Of a stretch of DNA of 64,000 bases, positions 35,514 to 44,972 are shown in pieces. The position numbers and the translations under genes are program-made. Below the pieces are notes generated by a model, which was not told where the DNA came from, did not search any database, and saw only the letters and a list, made by a program, of their open reading frames with translations. How positions within the stretch are numbered: the first letter of the stretch is position 1; every line of letters begins with the position of its first letter. Source of the stretch: Microvirga calopogonii (GTDB taxonomy: Bacteria > Pseudomonadota > Alphaproteobacteria > Rhizobiales > Beijerinckiaceae); NCBI RefSeq assembly GCF_003347665.1, contig NZ_QDGA01000018.1:1-64000 (forward strand), in the 5' to 3' direction.

Positions 35514-36485
35514 ATGAAGTCTCTGTCCGAATTGTCAGAGCGCGAGGTTATCGCGCTTGCCATCGCCAACGAAGAGGAAGATTCGCGGATCTACCAGGAT
35601 TTCGCGGACCGCCTTCGTGTCGATTTCCCCGCCTCGTCCGATATTTTCAACGACATGGCCGAGGAAGAGCGGGCCCATCGCAATTCCCTCTACGATTTCT
35701 ACCGCGCCCGCTTCGGCGAGCACCTCCCGCCCATCCGCCGGGAGGACGTGCGCGGCTTCCTGAAGCGCCGTGCCGTCTGGTGGAGCGCCCATCTCGACCT
35801 CGACCGCATGCGCCGCGAGGCGGAGGTCATGGAGCTTCAGGCGGCGAATTTCTACGAAAAGGCCGCCCAGCAGACTCTCGACGTGTCCGTGCGCGAATTG
35901 TTCACCAAGCTTGCGGAGGTCGAGCGCGGCCACGAGCGCAAGGCCAGCGAGCTGCACGCCGCACACCTGACCGAGAACGCCGAGGCCGCCGAGGAACATG
36001 CCCGCCGCCGGCTCTTCGTGCTGCAATACGTGCAGCCGGGCCTCGCCGGGCTCATCGACGGCTCGGTCTCGACGCTCGCCCCCCTGTTCGCCGCCGCCTT
36101 TGCCACCCAGAACAACTGGGAGACCTTCCTGGTCGGGCTTGCCGCCTCCGTGGGCGCGGGCATCAGCATGGGCCTGACGGAAGCGCTCTCCGACGATGGC
36201 GAGATCACCGGACGCGGCTCGCCCTGGCTGCGCGGCCTGGTCTGCGGCGTCATGACGGCGGCCGGCGGCCTCGGCCACACCCTGCCCTACTTGGTGCCGG
36301 ATTCCTGGCCCAACGCCTTCCTCCTGGCCACCAGCATCGCGGCCCTGGTCGTGGCGGTCGAGCTCGTGACGATCTCGTGGATCCGGACGCGCTACATGGA
36401 AACACCGTTCTGGAGCGCGACCATGCAGGTCGTGTTCGGCGGCGTTCTGGTGCTTCTCGCCGGTATCTTCATCGGCAGCGCTTGA
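35514..36485 (+). CDS. mbfA: Membrane-bound ferritin-like iron exporter MbfA
   Basis: MbfA exports iron and protects against iron and peroxide stress. In the 323-aa product a ferritin-like four-helix domain (about 1-160) keeps diiron ligands: the N-terminal glutamate in ANEEED (Glu20-22), E-R-A-H at 52-55, Glu in EVMELQAANFYEKAA and E-R-G-H at 137-140. A VIT1/CCC1-type membrane domain follows (about 175-323, with PGLAGLIDGSVSTLAPLFAA, ISMGLTEALSDDGEITGRGS and three further helices). The family length is matched. The start is seven bases downstream of an Irr box. Confidence 0.93.
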   Translation: MKSLSELSEREVIALAIANEEEDSRIYQDFADRLRVDFPASSDIFNDMAEEERAHRNSLYDFYRARFGEHLPPIRREDVRGFLKRRAVWWSAHLDLDRMRREAEVMELQAANFYEKAAQQTLDVSVRELFTKLAEVERGHERKASELHAAHLTENAEAAEEHARRRLFVLQYVQPGLAGLIDGSVSTLAPLFAAAFATQNNWETFLVGLAASVGAGISMGLTEALSDDGEITGRGSPWLRGLVCGVMTAAGGLGHTLPYLVPDSWPNAFLLATSIAALVVAVELVTISWIRTRYMETPFWSATMQVVFGGVLVLLAGIFIGSA

Positions 36486-36539
36486 CGCGGGGAGCTGCGC
36501 GCGCGAACTCTCGCTTCCGCTCGCATCAATCCGGCCGCC

Positions 36540-37454
36540 ATGTTCCGCATCGCTCACCTGACCGACCCCCATGTGGGACCGCTGCCCCGGCCGCGCCTCA
36601 AACAGCTCCTCAGCAAGCGCCTGACCGGCTGGTACAACTGGCATCGCAGCCGGCACGGTCTGCACGACATGGAGCTCCTGGCCGAGCTCGTCGCCGACAT
36701 CCACGCGCAGCAGCCCGACCACATCACCTGCACGGGCGACACCTGCAATATCGGCCTGCCTGACGAGTGGAAGACGTCGCGCGTCTTCCTCGAAGGGCTG
36801 GGCGACCCGTCCCGCGTCACCTTCGTGCCGGGCAATCACGATGCCTATGTCCGTGGCTCGCTCGAAGGCCTGATGCGGGAGATCGCCCCCTGGACCCGGG
36901 GCGACGACGGCCGCGAGGGAACCTTCCCCTATCTTCGCCGCTACGGGCCCGTCGCGATCATCGGCCTGTCCTCCGCCATCCCGACCCTGCCGTTCGTGGC
37001 GAGCGGCCGGGTCGGGTCGAAGCAGATGAAGGTCGTCGAGGACATTCTGGGCGAGCTGGGCCGCGATCCCGGCTGCTTCCGGATCGTGCTGATCCACCAT
37101 CCGCCCCATGTCGGCGGCGCCGAAGCGGGGCGCAATCTCACGGATGCGCGGCGCTTCGAGAAGATGCTGTGCCGGGTCGGCGCGGAACTCGTGCTGCACG
37201 GGCACAATCACGTGGGCTCGCTCGCCCATCTCGACGGTCCGCGCGGCCCCATCCCGGTCATCGGTGCGCCCTCGGCTTCCGCCCGGGGCGGGACCCTGAC
37301 CCACAAGGCCGGCTATCATCTCTTCACCATCGGGCGGGACGAGACAGGCTTTCTCCTCACGGCCGAGCTTCGCGGCCTGAAGCCTGACGGGAGCGTCGGA
37401 GGCATGGGCATGCTCTCGCTCGCACGCATTCGCAAACCGACGGACAAGCTTTGA
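36540..37454 (+). CDS. Metallophosphoesterase
   Basis: The 304-aa calcineurin-like protein carries the full metal set: RIAHLTDPHVGP, CTGDTCNIG, VPGNHDAYV, LIHHPP and VLHGHNHVGS. The arrangement resembles class III cyclic nucleotide phosphodiesterases of the CpdA type, but the substrate cannot be read from the sequence. It follows mbfA by 54 bases on the same strand; co-transcription is possible but the gap lacks a clear signal. Confidence 0.9.
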   Translation: MFRIAHLTDPHVGPLPRPRLKQLLSKRLTGWYNWHRSRHGLHDMELLAELVADIHAQQPDHITCTGDTCNIGLPDEWKTSRVFLEGLGDPSRVTFVPGNHDAYVRGSLEGLMREIAPWTRGDDGREGTFPYLRRYGPVAIIGLSSAIPTLPFVASGRVGSKQMKVVEDILGELGRDPGCFRIVLIHHPPHVGGAEAGRNLTDARRFEKMLCRVGAELVLHGHNHVGSLAHLDGPRGPIPVIGAPSASARGGTLTHKAGYHLFTIGRDETGFLLTAELRGLKPDGSVGGMGMLSLARIRKPTDKL

Positions 37455-37727
37455 TCCACAGAGCTCCCCAAGCTTAGCCAATTCCCAAGCTTATCCGCAT
37501 CGACTGAAGGGTCTCTGTTCGGAGCAAAACTCGCCTGTACTTCTTTCTTCAAGGCCTTCATTCCGCCTGATGCCGGCGCAATCGGATCAATTGGCAATAT
37601 ATCCTTAGCTTTTCTGGAACCGCTCCGGTCGCACTCCGTTGAACGGTTGCAGCAGCCACCCATGCCCTTCGCAAGCCTGCTCGGCTTCGCACGGTGTTCT
37701 GCGATTCCGGAAACTGGAGTTAACCCG

Positions 37728-38549
37728 ATGAAGAAGTATCTTCCTCTCGCAGCCTTGCTTGCATCCGTCTCGGCCGTTCCGGCCTCTGCCCAGATCATGG
37801 ACAGCCAGACCTACCGCACGATGGCGTCCCAGGCGGATGCCTTCGAGATTGCCACGAGCCAGCTTGCCCTCGAGCGCTCGCGCAACCCGGTCGTGCGTCG
37901 TTACGCCGAGAACATGATCAGGGATCACGGCATGACCAGCCAGGCCCTGAATGGCGGCCGCCCGGTCTATTCCGCGTCCGGTGAGTTCCTCGGCGGCACC
38001 GTGGGCGGCACGCTCGCGGGCGCGGGCATCGGCGCTCTCGTTGGTGGCCCGGTGGGTGCGGCTGTCGGCGCCGGAGTCGGCGCGACGGCAGGAGCCACGG
38101 CCGGCGCGGCCACGGCCGGTGCTCCGGGGACGGCCGGCGGCACGGCGACGGGCGCTCTGGCCGGTGCAGGCGTCGGAGCCCTGGTGGGCGGTCCGGTCGG
38201 CGCCGCCGTCGGAGCCGGTGTCGGCGCGACCACGGGCGCTGCGGCGGGAACCGCAGCCGATGTGCAGGCGACCGGCTCCGTGACCCCGGTGCGCCTCGGC
38301 GTCCCGCTTCCGCCGGACAAGATGGCCATGCTGAACCAGCTCGCCTCGACCTCGGGCCCGCAGTTCGACCGCCTCTATGGCCAGGCCCAGCGCATGGCTC
38401 ACCAGGAGGCCTTGGCTCTCCACTCGGGTTATGCCCAGGCCGGCAACGATCCGTCCCTGCGCCAGTTCGCGGCCTCGGTGGTTCCGCATCTCGAGCACCA
38501 CGCGGCCGACGCTCAGCGTCTTCCGGGCGGCACGACCCGTCGCCGCTAA
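37728..38549 (+). CDS. DUF4142 protein interrupted by a duplicated glycine zipper
   Basis: The 273-aa product has a signal peptide (MKKYLPLAALLASVSAVPAS), then the first half of a DUF4142 domain (about 25-76: QTYRTMASQADAFEIATSQL and RDHGMTSQAL). A Gly/Ala-rich block (about 88-178) interrupts it, consisting of two nearly identical 28-residue units at 96-123 and 144-171 built on GALVGGPVGAAVGAGVGAT. The DUF4142 domain resumes at 195-265 (MAMLNQLASTSGPQFDRLYG; PSLRQFAASVVPHLEHHA). DUF4142 proteins are periplasmic four-helix bundles of unknown role. Glycine zippers usually pack in membranes, so the protein may be membrane-inserted. Confidence 0.85.
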   Translation: MKKYLPLAALLASVSAVPASAQIMDSQTYRTMASQADAFEIATSQLALERSRNPVVRRYAENMIRDHGMTSQALNGGRPVYSASGEFLGGTVGGTLAGAGIGALVGGPVGAAVGAGVGATAGATAGAATAGAPGTAGGTATGALAGAGVGALVGGPVGAAVGAGVGATTGAAAGTAADVQATGSVTPVRLGVPLPPDKMAMLNQLASTSGPQFDRLYGQAQRMAHQEALALHSGYAQAGNDPSLRQFAASVVPHLEHHAADAQRLPGGTTRRR

Positions 38550-38574
38550 GTCGTTTCGCAGTTGAGCACTTTGG

Positions 38575-38600
38575 CGGCGGGTCCTCAGGGCCCGCCGTTT
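38575..38600 (+). terminator. Terminator after the DUF4142 gene
   Basis: Seven-base stem CGGCGGG / CCCGCCG with a nine-base loop, followed by TTT. It lies 26 bases beyond the DUF4142 stop. Confidence 0.65.
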
Positions 38601-38733
38601 CCATGTTCGCCGAAAGCGCTATCCGCATCCTGTCCGCGACCGGTTGCGGTGCCCCTTCGAAGGTGTAGGAAGAGGGCAGCAGGTCCTGAACCCCGGACCT
38701 TGTCCCTTCACTCTCCGACCTTCGTGAGCTTCC

Positions 38734-39432
38734 ATGGCCTACGTCATTCCCGCGCCTTCGATTCCCGCCCTTCCCGTTGCCGGCAGCACCGACCTGTTCC
38801 CGGTCCGCCGCGTCTATTGCGTCGGCAGAAACTATGCGGCCCACGCGCGGGAGATGGGCGGCGACCCGACCCGCGAGCCGCCGTTCTTCTTCATGAAACC
38901 GGCCGATGCGCTCCAGCCTGTCGGGGAAGGCGAAACGGCGGACCATGCCTATCCGCCGAAGACCGGGAACTACCATTTCGAGATCGAGATGGTGGTGGCT
39001 CTCGCCAAGGGCGGGCGCGACATCCCCGTCGAGCAGGCCCTCGACCATGTCTTCGGCTATGCGGTCGGCCTCGACATGACCCGCCGCGACCTTCAAGACG
39101 AGGCCAAGCAGCTTCGCCGTCCATGGGAGCTCGGCAAGGCGGCCGATCACTCGGGCCCGGTCGGCCCGATCCATCCGGTCTCGCAGGTTGGACACCCGGC
39201 AGCAGGATCCATCTCCCTGTCGGTGGACGGGGCGACGAAGCAGACGGCGGACCTGTCCGACATGATCTGGTCCGTCGCCGAGCAGATCGCCTACCTCTCC
39301 TCCTATTTCGAACTCGCGCCCGGCGACGTGATCTTCTCCGGCACGCCCGATGGCGTCGGGGCGGTGACGAAGGGCCAGACCATGGTGGGGGCCGTCGAGG
39401 GCCTCGGTGAGATCAAACTGCGGGTCGGGTGA
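38734..39432 (+). CDS. Fumarylacetoacetate hydrolase-family protein
   Basis: The 232-aa product has the FAH fold signatures VYCVGRNYAAHAREMGGDP, PPFFFMKPADAL, NYHFEIEMVVALAKGG with the metal-binding glutamates, and DVIFSGTPDGVGAV. The FAHD1/YcgM branch includes acylpyruvases and fumarylpyruvate hydrolases; the substrate is not decidable here. It lies 126 bases upstream of the first amino-acid binding protein on the same strand, with no obvious shared function. Confidence 0.88.
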   Translation: MAYVIPAPSIPALPVAGSTDLFPVRRVYCVGRNYAAHAREMGGDPTREPPFFFMKPADALQPVGEGETADHAYPPKTGNYHFEIEMVVALAKGGRDIPVEQALDHVFGYAVGLDMTRRDLQDEAKQLRRPWELGKAADHSGPVGPIHPVSQVGHPAAGSISLSVDGATKQTADLSDMIWSVAEQIAYLSSYFELAPGDVIFSGTPDGVGAVTKGQTMVGAVEGLGEIKLRVG

Positions 39433-40404
<972 letters not shown>

Positions 40405-40439
40405 TCGTCCAGCATCAAGCTGGGAAAGCACCCTCTCAC

Positions 40440-40544
40440 GTCATCACCTCCCTGGACTTGATCCGGGAACCCAGCCGGTGATCCCAATCCTGAAAGGCAT
40501 AGCGCCTTTCCAATCGAGATGGCCGGGACAAGCCCGGCCATGAC
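40440..40544. repeat. R1 variant repeat
   Basis: Left part TCATCACCTCCCTGGACTTG with ATCCGGGAAC (the sub-family module also seen at 9717), right arm GATGGCCGGGACAAGCCCGG. It lies between the first binding-protein gene and its terminator. Confidence 0.8.
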
Positions 40545-40566
40545 GTGGCAGGTGACCCTCATATCC

Positions 40567-40594
40567 AAGGCGCGGCTCCGGCCGCGCCTTTTTT
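40567..40594 (+). terminator. Strong terminator between the two binding-protein genes
   Basis: A perfect ten-base stem AAGGCGCGGC / GCCGCGCCTT with a four-base loop TCCG, followed by a run of T. It lies 162 bases after the first binding-protein stop, on the far side of an R1 repeat. The first binding protein is thus expected to be transcribed separately from the rest. Confidence 0.9.
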
Positions 40595-40762
40595 GTAGCG
40601 AGCAGGCGCAACTGCGACCGAATTCGCCAGCTTGGGCGCTTTATTCAGCATGTTTAGCACTTGCGCGGGCTTGGCTTTTGAATGTTAGCTTCTGGACGCG
40701 CGATGAGGGCTGCGACCTTCATCCGACAACAGGATCAGTTGAAGCTGACCAGAGGGAAGACG

Positions 40763-41608
40763 ATGACATTCTTCAAGACATTGGGTCTCGGCCTGTTGGC
40801 CTCCGCTTTCGCCATCGGCGGAGCCGCGGCCCAGGAAAAGACCGTCAAGATCGCCACGGAAGGCGCCTATGCGCCGTGGAACTTCACGGGCGCGGGCGGC
40901 AAGCTCGAAGGCTTCGAGATCGATCTCGCCAACGACCTGTGCGCCCGCATGAAGGTGAAGTGCGAGATCGTGGCCCAGGACTGGGACGGCATCATCCCGG
41001 CGCTCCAGGCCAAGAAGTACGACGCCATCATGGCCGGCATGAACATCACCGATAAGCGCCTCGAGACGATCAACTTCTCGATTGCCTACGCGGCCACCCC
41101 GCACGGCTTCGGCGTGATGAAGGATTCCCCCCTCGCCAAGCTGGCCGGGACCGGCACGACGGTAAACCTCGACAAGGATCCGGAAGGCGCCAAGAAGGCG
41201 ATCGAGGCCTGGAAGCCTCTGCTGAAGGGCAAGACCGTCGGCGTGCAGACCTCGACCGTGAACGCCCAGTTCGTGGAGACCTACCTGAAGGACACGGTCA
41301 CGATCCGCGAGTACAAGACCACGGAGCAGCACGACCTCGACCTGTCCGCCGGTCGCCTCGACGCGATCTTCGCCGGCCAGGGTGCCCTGAAGGCCACGCA
41401 GGAGAAGCCTGAGTTCAAGGACATGGTGATTGCCGGCACGGGGATGCGCGGCGGCCTGCTCGGCCGCGGCGTCGCCGTCGGCATGCGCAAGGAGGACACG
41501 GAACTGAAGAAGTCCTTCGACGACGCGATCCAAGCCGCGATCAAGGACGGCACGATCAAGACGCTGTCCGAGAAGTGGTTCAAGATCGACGCGACCCCGC
41601 AGGCCTGA
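40763..41608 (+). CDS. Amino-acid ABC transporter binding protein, second of a tandem pair
   Basis: A 281-aa paralogue of the first binding protein. Residues from about 18 to 92 are identical except for one position (T versus Q in [15 protein letters not shown]), while the remainder differs at many sites (for example NFSIAYAATPHGFGVMKDSP and GALKATQEKPEFKDMVIAGT). The unequal divergence suggests retained N-lobe structure with a changed ligand pocket, or partial gene conversion. AGAGGGAAGA is a good ribosome site. It lies 184 bases upstream of the first permease gene. Confidence 0.93.
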   Translation: MTFFKTLGLGLLASAFAIGGAAAQEKTVKIATEGAYAPWNFTGAGGKLEGFEIDLANDLCARMKVKCEIVAQDWDGIIPALQAKKYDAIMAGMNITDKRLETINFSIAYAATPHGFGVMKDSPLAKLAGTGTTVNLDKDPEGAKKAIEAWKPLLKGKTVGVQTSTVNAQFVETYLKDTVTIREYKTTEQHDLDLSAGRLDAIFAGQGALKATQEKPEFKDMVIAGTGMRGGLLGRGVAVGMRKEDTELKKSFDDAIQAAIKDGTIKTLSEKWFKIDATPQA

Positions 41609-41740
41609 CATCAGGCATCGGCCCGACGGTGACGAACGCTTTGGGATCCATCCGATCCCTTAGCCTACTGGCAAGAAAGCCCCGGTTCCTGCTACACGGC
41701 CCGGGATATGATCCGGCACAGGGCCGGATTTGACGGATCC

Positions 41741-41773
41741 TGTCTCCCCTCGCCCTCTCGGTGAGGGGAGACA
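41741..41773 (+). other. Stable hairpin between binding-protein and permease genes
   Basis: TGTCTCCCCTC at 41741-41751 pairs perfectly with GAGGGGAGACA at 41763-41773 across an 11-base loop. No U-run follows (ATATTC). It lies 20 bases before the GTG start of the first permease and resembles the intercistronic stems that raise binding-protein mRNA levels in his/mal operons. Confidence 0.6.
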
Positions 41774-41792
41774 TATTCAGGAAAGTTGAAGC

Positions 41793-42515
41793 GTGCAGCA
41801 ACTGAGCTATTTCGAGCTCGTCGGGTTCGGCCCCAACGGTTGGGGATGGGCTCTTCTCACCGCGGCGGGGATGACCATCGCCGTCGCCTTATGCGGCTTC
41901 CTTGCGGGCTCCGTCGTCGGGACCCTGGTGGCCTGGGGGAAGATCGGCGGCAACCTCGTGATCCGAAGCGTGGCGGACGGCTACACCACCGTCCTGCGCG
42001 GCATTCCCGATCTTCTCGTCATCTACCTCTTCTATTTCGGCGGCTCCGCGGCGCTTGGCGCCATCGGCAGCCTGTTCGGGGCTGAAGGTTTCATCGGCGT
42101 GCCCGCCTTCGTCACCGGCGCGCTCGCCATCGGCATCGTGTCGGGCGCCTATCAGGCGGAGGTTTTCCGCGGCGCCTATCAGGTCGTGAGCAAAGGCGAG
42201 ATCGAGGCGGCCCGCTCCGTGGGCATGCACCGCTGGCTGATGTTCCGCCGCATCATCGCCCCCCAGGTCCTGCGCTACGCCATTCCGGGCCTCGGCAACA
42301 CATGGCAGCTGGTGCTCAAGGAATCGGCTCTGATCTCCGTGACGGGCCTCGTCGAGCTGCTGCGCCAGTCGCATATCGCGGCGGGCTCCACCCGCCGGCC
42401 GTTCGACTTCTACATCACGGCGGCGATCCTCTATCTGCTCATCACCTGGGTTTCGACCTACCTGTTCCAGCGCGCGGAGGCTCACTCGATGCGTGGCATG
42501 CGGAGGGCTTCCTGA
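41793..42515 (+). CDS. Amino-acid ABC transporter permease (HisQ-like)
   Basis: A 240-aa inner-membrane permease with five expected helices and the EAA loop EIEAARSVGMHRWLMFRRII followed by APQVLRYAIPGLGN. The region TTVLRGIPDLLVIYLFYFGG is typical of the HisQ/HisM/ArtQ class. The start is GTG, with GAAAG-type weak ribosome signal and a hairpin just upstream. The TGA stop overlaps the next ATG as TGATG, so translation of the second permease is coupled. Confidence 0.92.
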   Translation: MQQLSYFELVGFGPNGWGWALLTAAGMTIAVALCGFLAGSVVGTLVAWGKIGGNLVIRSVADGYTTVLRGIPDLLVIYLFYFGGSAALGAIGSLFGAEGFIGVPAFVTGALAIGIVSGAYQAEVFRGAYQVVSKGEIEAARSVGMHRWLMFRRIIAPQVLRYAIPGLGNTWQLVLKESALISVTGLVELLRQSHIAAGSTRRPFDFYITAAILYLLITWVSTYLFQRAEAHSMRGMRRAS

Positions 42516-43240
42516 TGGACTTCGCCTTCATGCGGGATTGCTTCCTGACCCTCCTGGGCGGGGTGCCGCTGACGCTGAACCTCGCCTTCATGTCGGTCGC
42601 GCTCGGTGCCGTCCTCGCGATGCTGCTCGCGCTCATGCGGATGTCGCGGGTCAAGGTGCTCGACTGGCCGGCGCAAGCCTATGTGTTCGTGTTCCGGGGA
42701 ACGCCCCTGCTCGTGCAGATCTTCCTGATCTATTACGGCCTCGGGCAGTTCCGGCCGACGCTGCAGGAATGGGGATTGTGGACGTTCTTCCGCGAGCCCT
42801 ATTGGTGCGCGGTGCTGGCGCTCACCCTCAACACCGCCGCCTATGCCAGCGAGATCATCCGCGGCGGCCTGCAATCGGTGCCTCACAACCAGGTCGAAGC
42901 CGCCAGGGCCTGCGGCATGTCGGGCTTCCTGCTCTTCCGCCGCATCGTCTTCCCCATCGCGGTCCGACAGGCGCTTCCAGCCTATGGCAGCGAGATCATT
43001 CTCATGGTGAAGGCCACGTCGCTGGCATCCATCATCACCATGATGGAAGTGACCGGCCTTGCCGCGAAGCTCATCTCGCAGACCTTCCGCGCGGTCGAAG
43101 TCTTCATCGTGGCGGGCCTGATCTACCTCATCCTCAACTTCATCATCACACGCATCATCATGGCCATCGAATGGTGGCTCTCGCCGCATCTGCGCCGCCC
43201 CCCGGCCATCGAGCCGCGTCTGGAGGCCGCCCATGTCTAA
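42515..43240 (+). CDS. Amino-acid ABC transporter permease (HisM-like)
   Basis: The partner permease, 241 aa, with the conserved [20 protein letters not shown] and the EAA loop [20 protein letters not shown]. The two permeases would form a heterodimer that channels the substrate. The start ATG overlaps the previous stop and its 3' end overlaps the ATPase gene by eight bases, so the three genes are translationally coupled. Confidence 0.92.
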   Translation: MDFAFMRDCFLTLLGGVPLTLNLAFMSVALGAVLAMLLALMRMSRVKVLDWPAQAYVFVFRGTPLLVQIFLIYYGLGQFRPTLQEWGLWTFFREPYWCAVLALTLNTAAYASEIIRGGLQSVPHNQVEAARACGMSGFLLFRRIVFPIAVRQALPAYGSEIILMVKATSLASIITMMEVTGLAAKLISQTFRAVEVFIVAGLIYLILNFIITRIIMAIEWWLSPHLRRPPAIEPRLEAAHV

Positions 43241-44042
43241 CGGAGTTGCATCCTTGTCGACCCAAACTGCGCCTTCCGAGGCCGCTGCTGCCGTCTCCGT
43301 CAACAATCTCCGCAAGAGCTTCGGAAGCCTCGAAGTGCTCAGGGGCGTGTCGCTGAGCGCGAAGGAAGGCGACGTCATCTCGATCCTCGGCGCCTCGGGC
43401 TCCGGCAAGTCGACCATGCTCCGCTGCATCAACATGCTGGAGGTGCCCGATTCCGGCGAGATCCGCATCGGCGGCGAGACCATCGGGCTCAGGAAGGGCC
43501 GCAAGGGCATGGAGCCCGCCGACCAGCGCCAGGTGGACCGCATCCGCTCACGCGTCGCCATGGTGTTCCAGAGCTTCAATCTCTGGTCCCACATGACGAT
43601 CCTGGAAAACGTGATCGAGGCGCCGGTGCATGTGCAGAAGCGCCCGAAGGCCGAATGCATCGCCGAGGCCGAGGAGCTGCTGAAGAAGGTCGGCATCGTC
43701 GACAAGCGCAACCAGTATCCCTCGCACCTCTCCGGCGGCCAGCAGCAGCGCGCGGCGATCGCCCGGGCGCTCGCCATGCATCCGAAGGTGATGCTGTTCG
43801 ACGAGCCGACCTCCGCGCTCGACCCGGAACTCGTCGGCGAGGTCCTGCGCGTCATGCGCTCGCTCGCCGAGGAAGGCCGCACCATGCTCGTGGTGACGCA
43901 CGAGATGGGCTTCGCCCGCGACGTGTCGAACCGCGTGGTGTTCCTGCACAAGGGCGTGGTGGAGGAGGAAGGCGCGCCGACCCAGGTGTTCGGCGCTCCG
44001 AAATCCGAGCGCTTCAAGCAGTTCATCTCGAGCCATCGCTAG
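43233..44042 (+). CDS. Amino-acid ABC transporter ATPase (HisP/GlnQ type)
   Basis: A 269-aa ABC ATPase with Walker [18 protein letters not shown]-loop [16 protein letters not shown], signature [18 protein letters not shown], Walker [15 protein letters not shown] and H-loop [11 protein letters not shown]. It drives the two permeases and both upstream binding proteins are probable partners. An N-terminal extension of about 18 residues precedes the family start. Confidence 0.95.
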   Translation: MSNGVASLSTQTAPSEAAAAVSVNNLRKSFGSLEVLRGVSLSAKEGDVISILGASGSGKSTMLRCINMLEVPDSGEIRIGGETIGLRKGRKGMEPADQRQVDRIRSRVAMVFQSFNLWSHMTILENVIEAPVHVQKRPKAECIAEAEELLKKVGIVDKRNQYPSHLSGGQQQRAAIARALAMHPKVMLFDEPTSALDPELVGEVLRVMRSLAEEGRTMLVVTHEMGFARDVSNRVVFLHKGVVEEEGAPTQVFGAPKSERFKQFISSHR

Positions 44043-44070
44043 AACGACGGCCTTGATGACGCGCTCTCCC

Positions 44071-44159
44071 GTCATGGCCGGCCTTGGGCCGGCTATCTCA
44101 ATACGGTGAGGCTCAGCGTTTCATATGATCGAGATCACCGGCACAAGGCCGGTGATGAC
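44071..44159. repeat. R1 repeat, full copy
   Basis: Left arm GTCATGGCCGGCCTTGGGCC, right arm ATCACCGGCACAAGGCCGGT, spacer ACGGTGAGGCTCAGCGTTTC. It lies between the ATPase gene and the convergent DUF4112 gene. Confidence 0.88.
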
Positions 44160-44200
44160 AAGAACGGCGCTGTCTGAAGAAGGCCTGAGAGGCCGCTTCA

Positions 44201-44638
44201 TTACCGCTCGTCCACCCGAACGGCCGTGCCGTCGATCTCGACCGGTCCGCGCTTGGGCGTTCCCAGGTGCTCGTGGATGATCCGAAGGTTGCGCTGGTTG
44301 GCCTTGAAGAACACGTCGAATACGTCACCCGCCAGCGGGATGGCACCGATGGCCGTGTCGAACGCCACGTTGCCGATCATGCGCGCGATCTTCCAGCGCG
44401 GCAACCCGAGCTGACGGGCCTCCCAGATGATGTAGCTGGCGAGAGCCGCCGAGATCAGATCGCCGACACCGGGCACGAGGCCGAGCACGGCATCGAAGCC
44501 GACGCGCCGGTTCAGGCCGGGGATGAGCACGGCGTTGTCGAGCAGTTTGGCAACGAGCGTGACGCGCGCGATCGCGTCGGCCTGCGTCGGGCCGGCAGTC
44601 TTGATGGCGTCGAAAACAGCGCTGCGAGCAGTGGTCAT
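44201..44638 (-). CDS. DUF4112 domain protein
   Basis: The 145-aa product contains the DUF4112 core: LIPGLNRRVGFDAVLGLVPG, VGDLISAALASYIIWEARQL, GLPRWKIARMIGNVAFDTAI and GAIPLAGDVFDVFFKANQRN. The repeated GLVPGVGD and AIPLAGDVFD segments suggest re-entrant membrane loops. The function is unknown. The gene is single and divergent from the M15 peptidase gene. Confidence 0.88.
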   Translation of the reverse strand: MTTARSAVFDAIKTAGPTQADAIARVTLVAKLLDNAVLIPGLNRRVGFDAVLGLVPGVGDLISAALASYIIWEARQLGLPRWKIARMIGNVAFDTAIGAIPLAGDVFDVFFKANQRNLRIIHEHLGTPKRGPVEIDGTAVRVDER

Positions 44639-44924
44639 TCCGATCTCCGAGCGGCCAATCCCATGACTGGCACAACGGGCACTGATGTGTGCATTCCGGC
44701 CCTCTTCTGCAAGATTCAGGCTGCGTTACCCCATAACTCATCCATAATTTCCTCTCATAGGATTCCTTGCAGGACAAAGCTTTTTCCCGCCATCGGCAGC
44801 CTGCGGACGCGCAAACCCGGATAGGTGTTCTTGCCTAAGGCCAAGCTCACTTTAGGTCACCGTGCCTAACGCTGCGACCTGAACCGTCAACATCGACCAA
44901 CAAGCAGCGAGTGCCGTCGGGAGA

Positions 44925-44964
44925 CCCTTTCGGCGTCAGCAACTTTGTGGGGGCTCGGAAAGGG
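44925..44964 (+). promoter_or_regulatory. Hairpin covering the ribosome site of the M15 gene
   Basis: CCCTTTC at 44925-44931 pairs with GAAAGGG at 44958-44964 across a 26-base loop. The right arm is part of the ribosome site GAAAGGGAG preceding the ATG at 44973, so the fold would hide it. No known riboswitch motif is recognised. The rest of 44639-44924 shows no gene. Confidence 0.4.
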
Positions 44965-44972
44965 AGAACCTG

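Noticed and set aside
38000-38250. CRISPR-like or tandem DNA repeat
   Set aside because: The periodicity is the coding repeat of the glycine zipper in the DUF4142 gene; there are no constant repeats with unique spacers.
44639-44924. Riboswitch upstream of the M15 gene
   Set aside because: No conserved core of a known class is recognisable; only the simple ribosome-site hairpin is supported.
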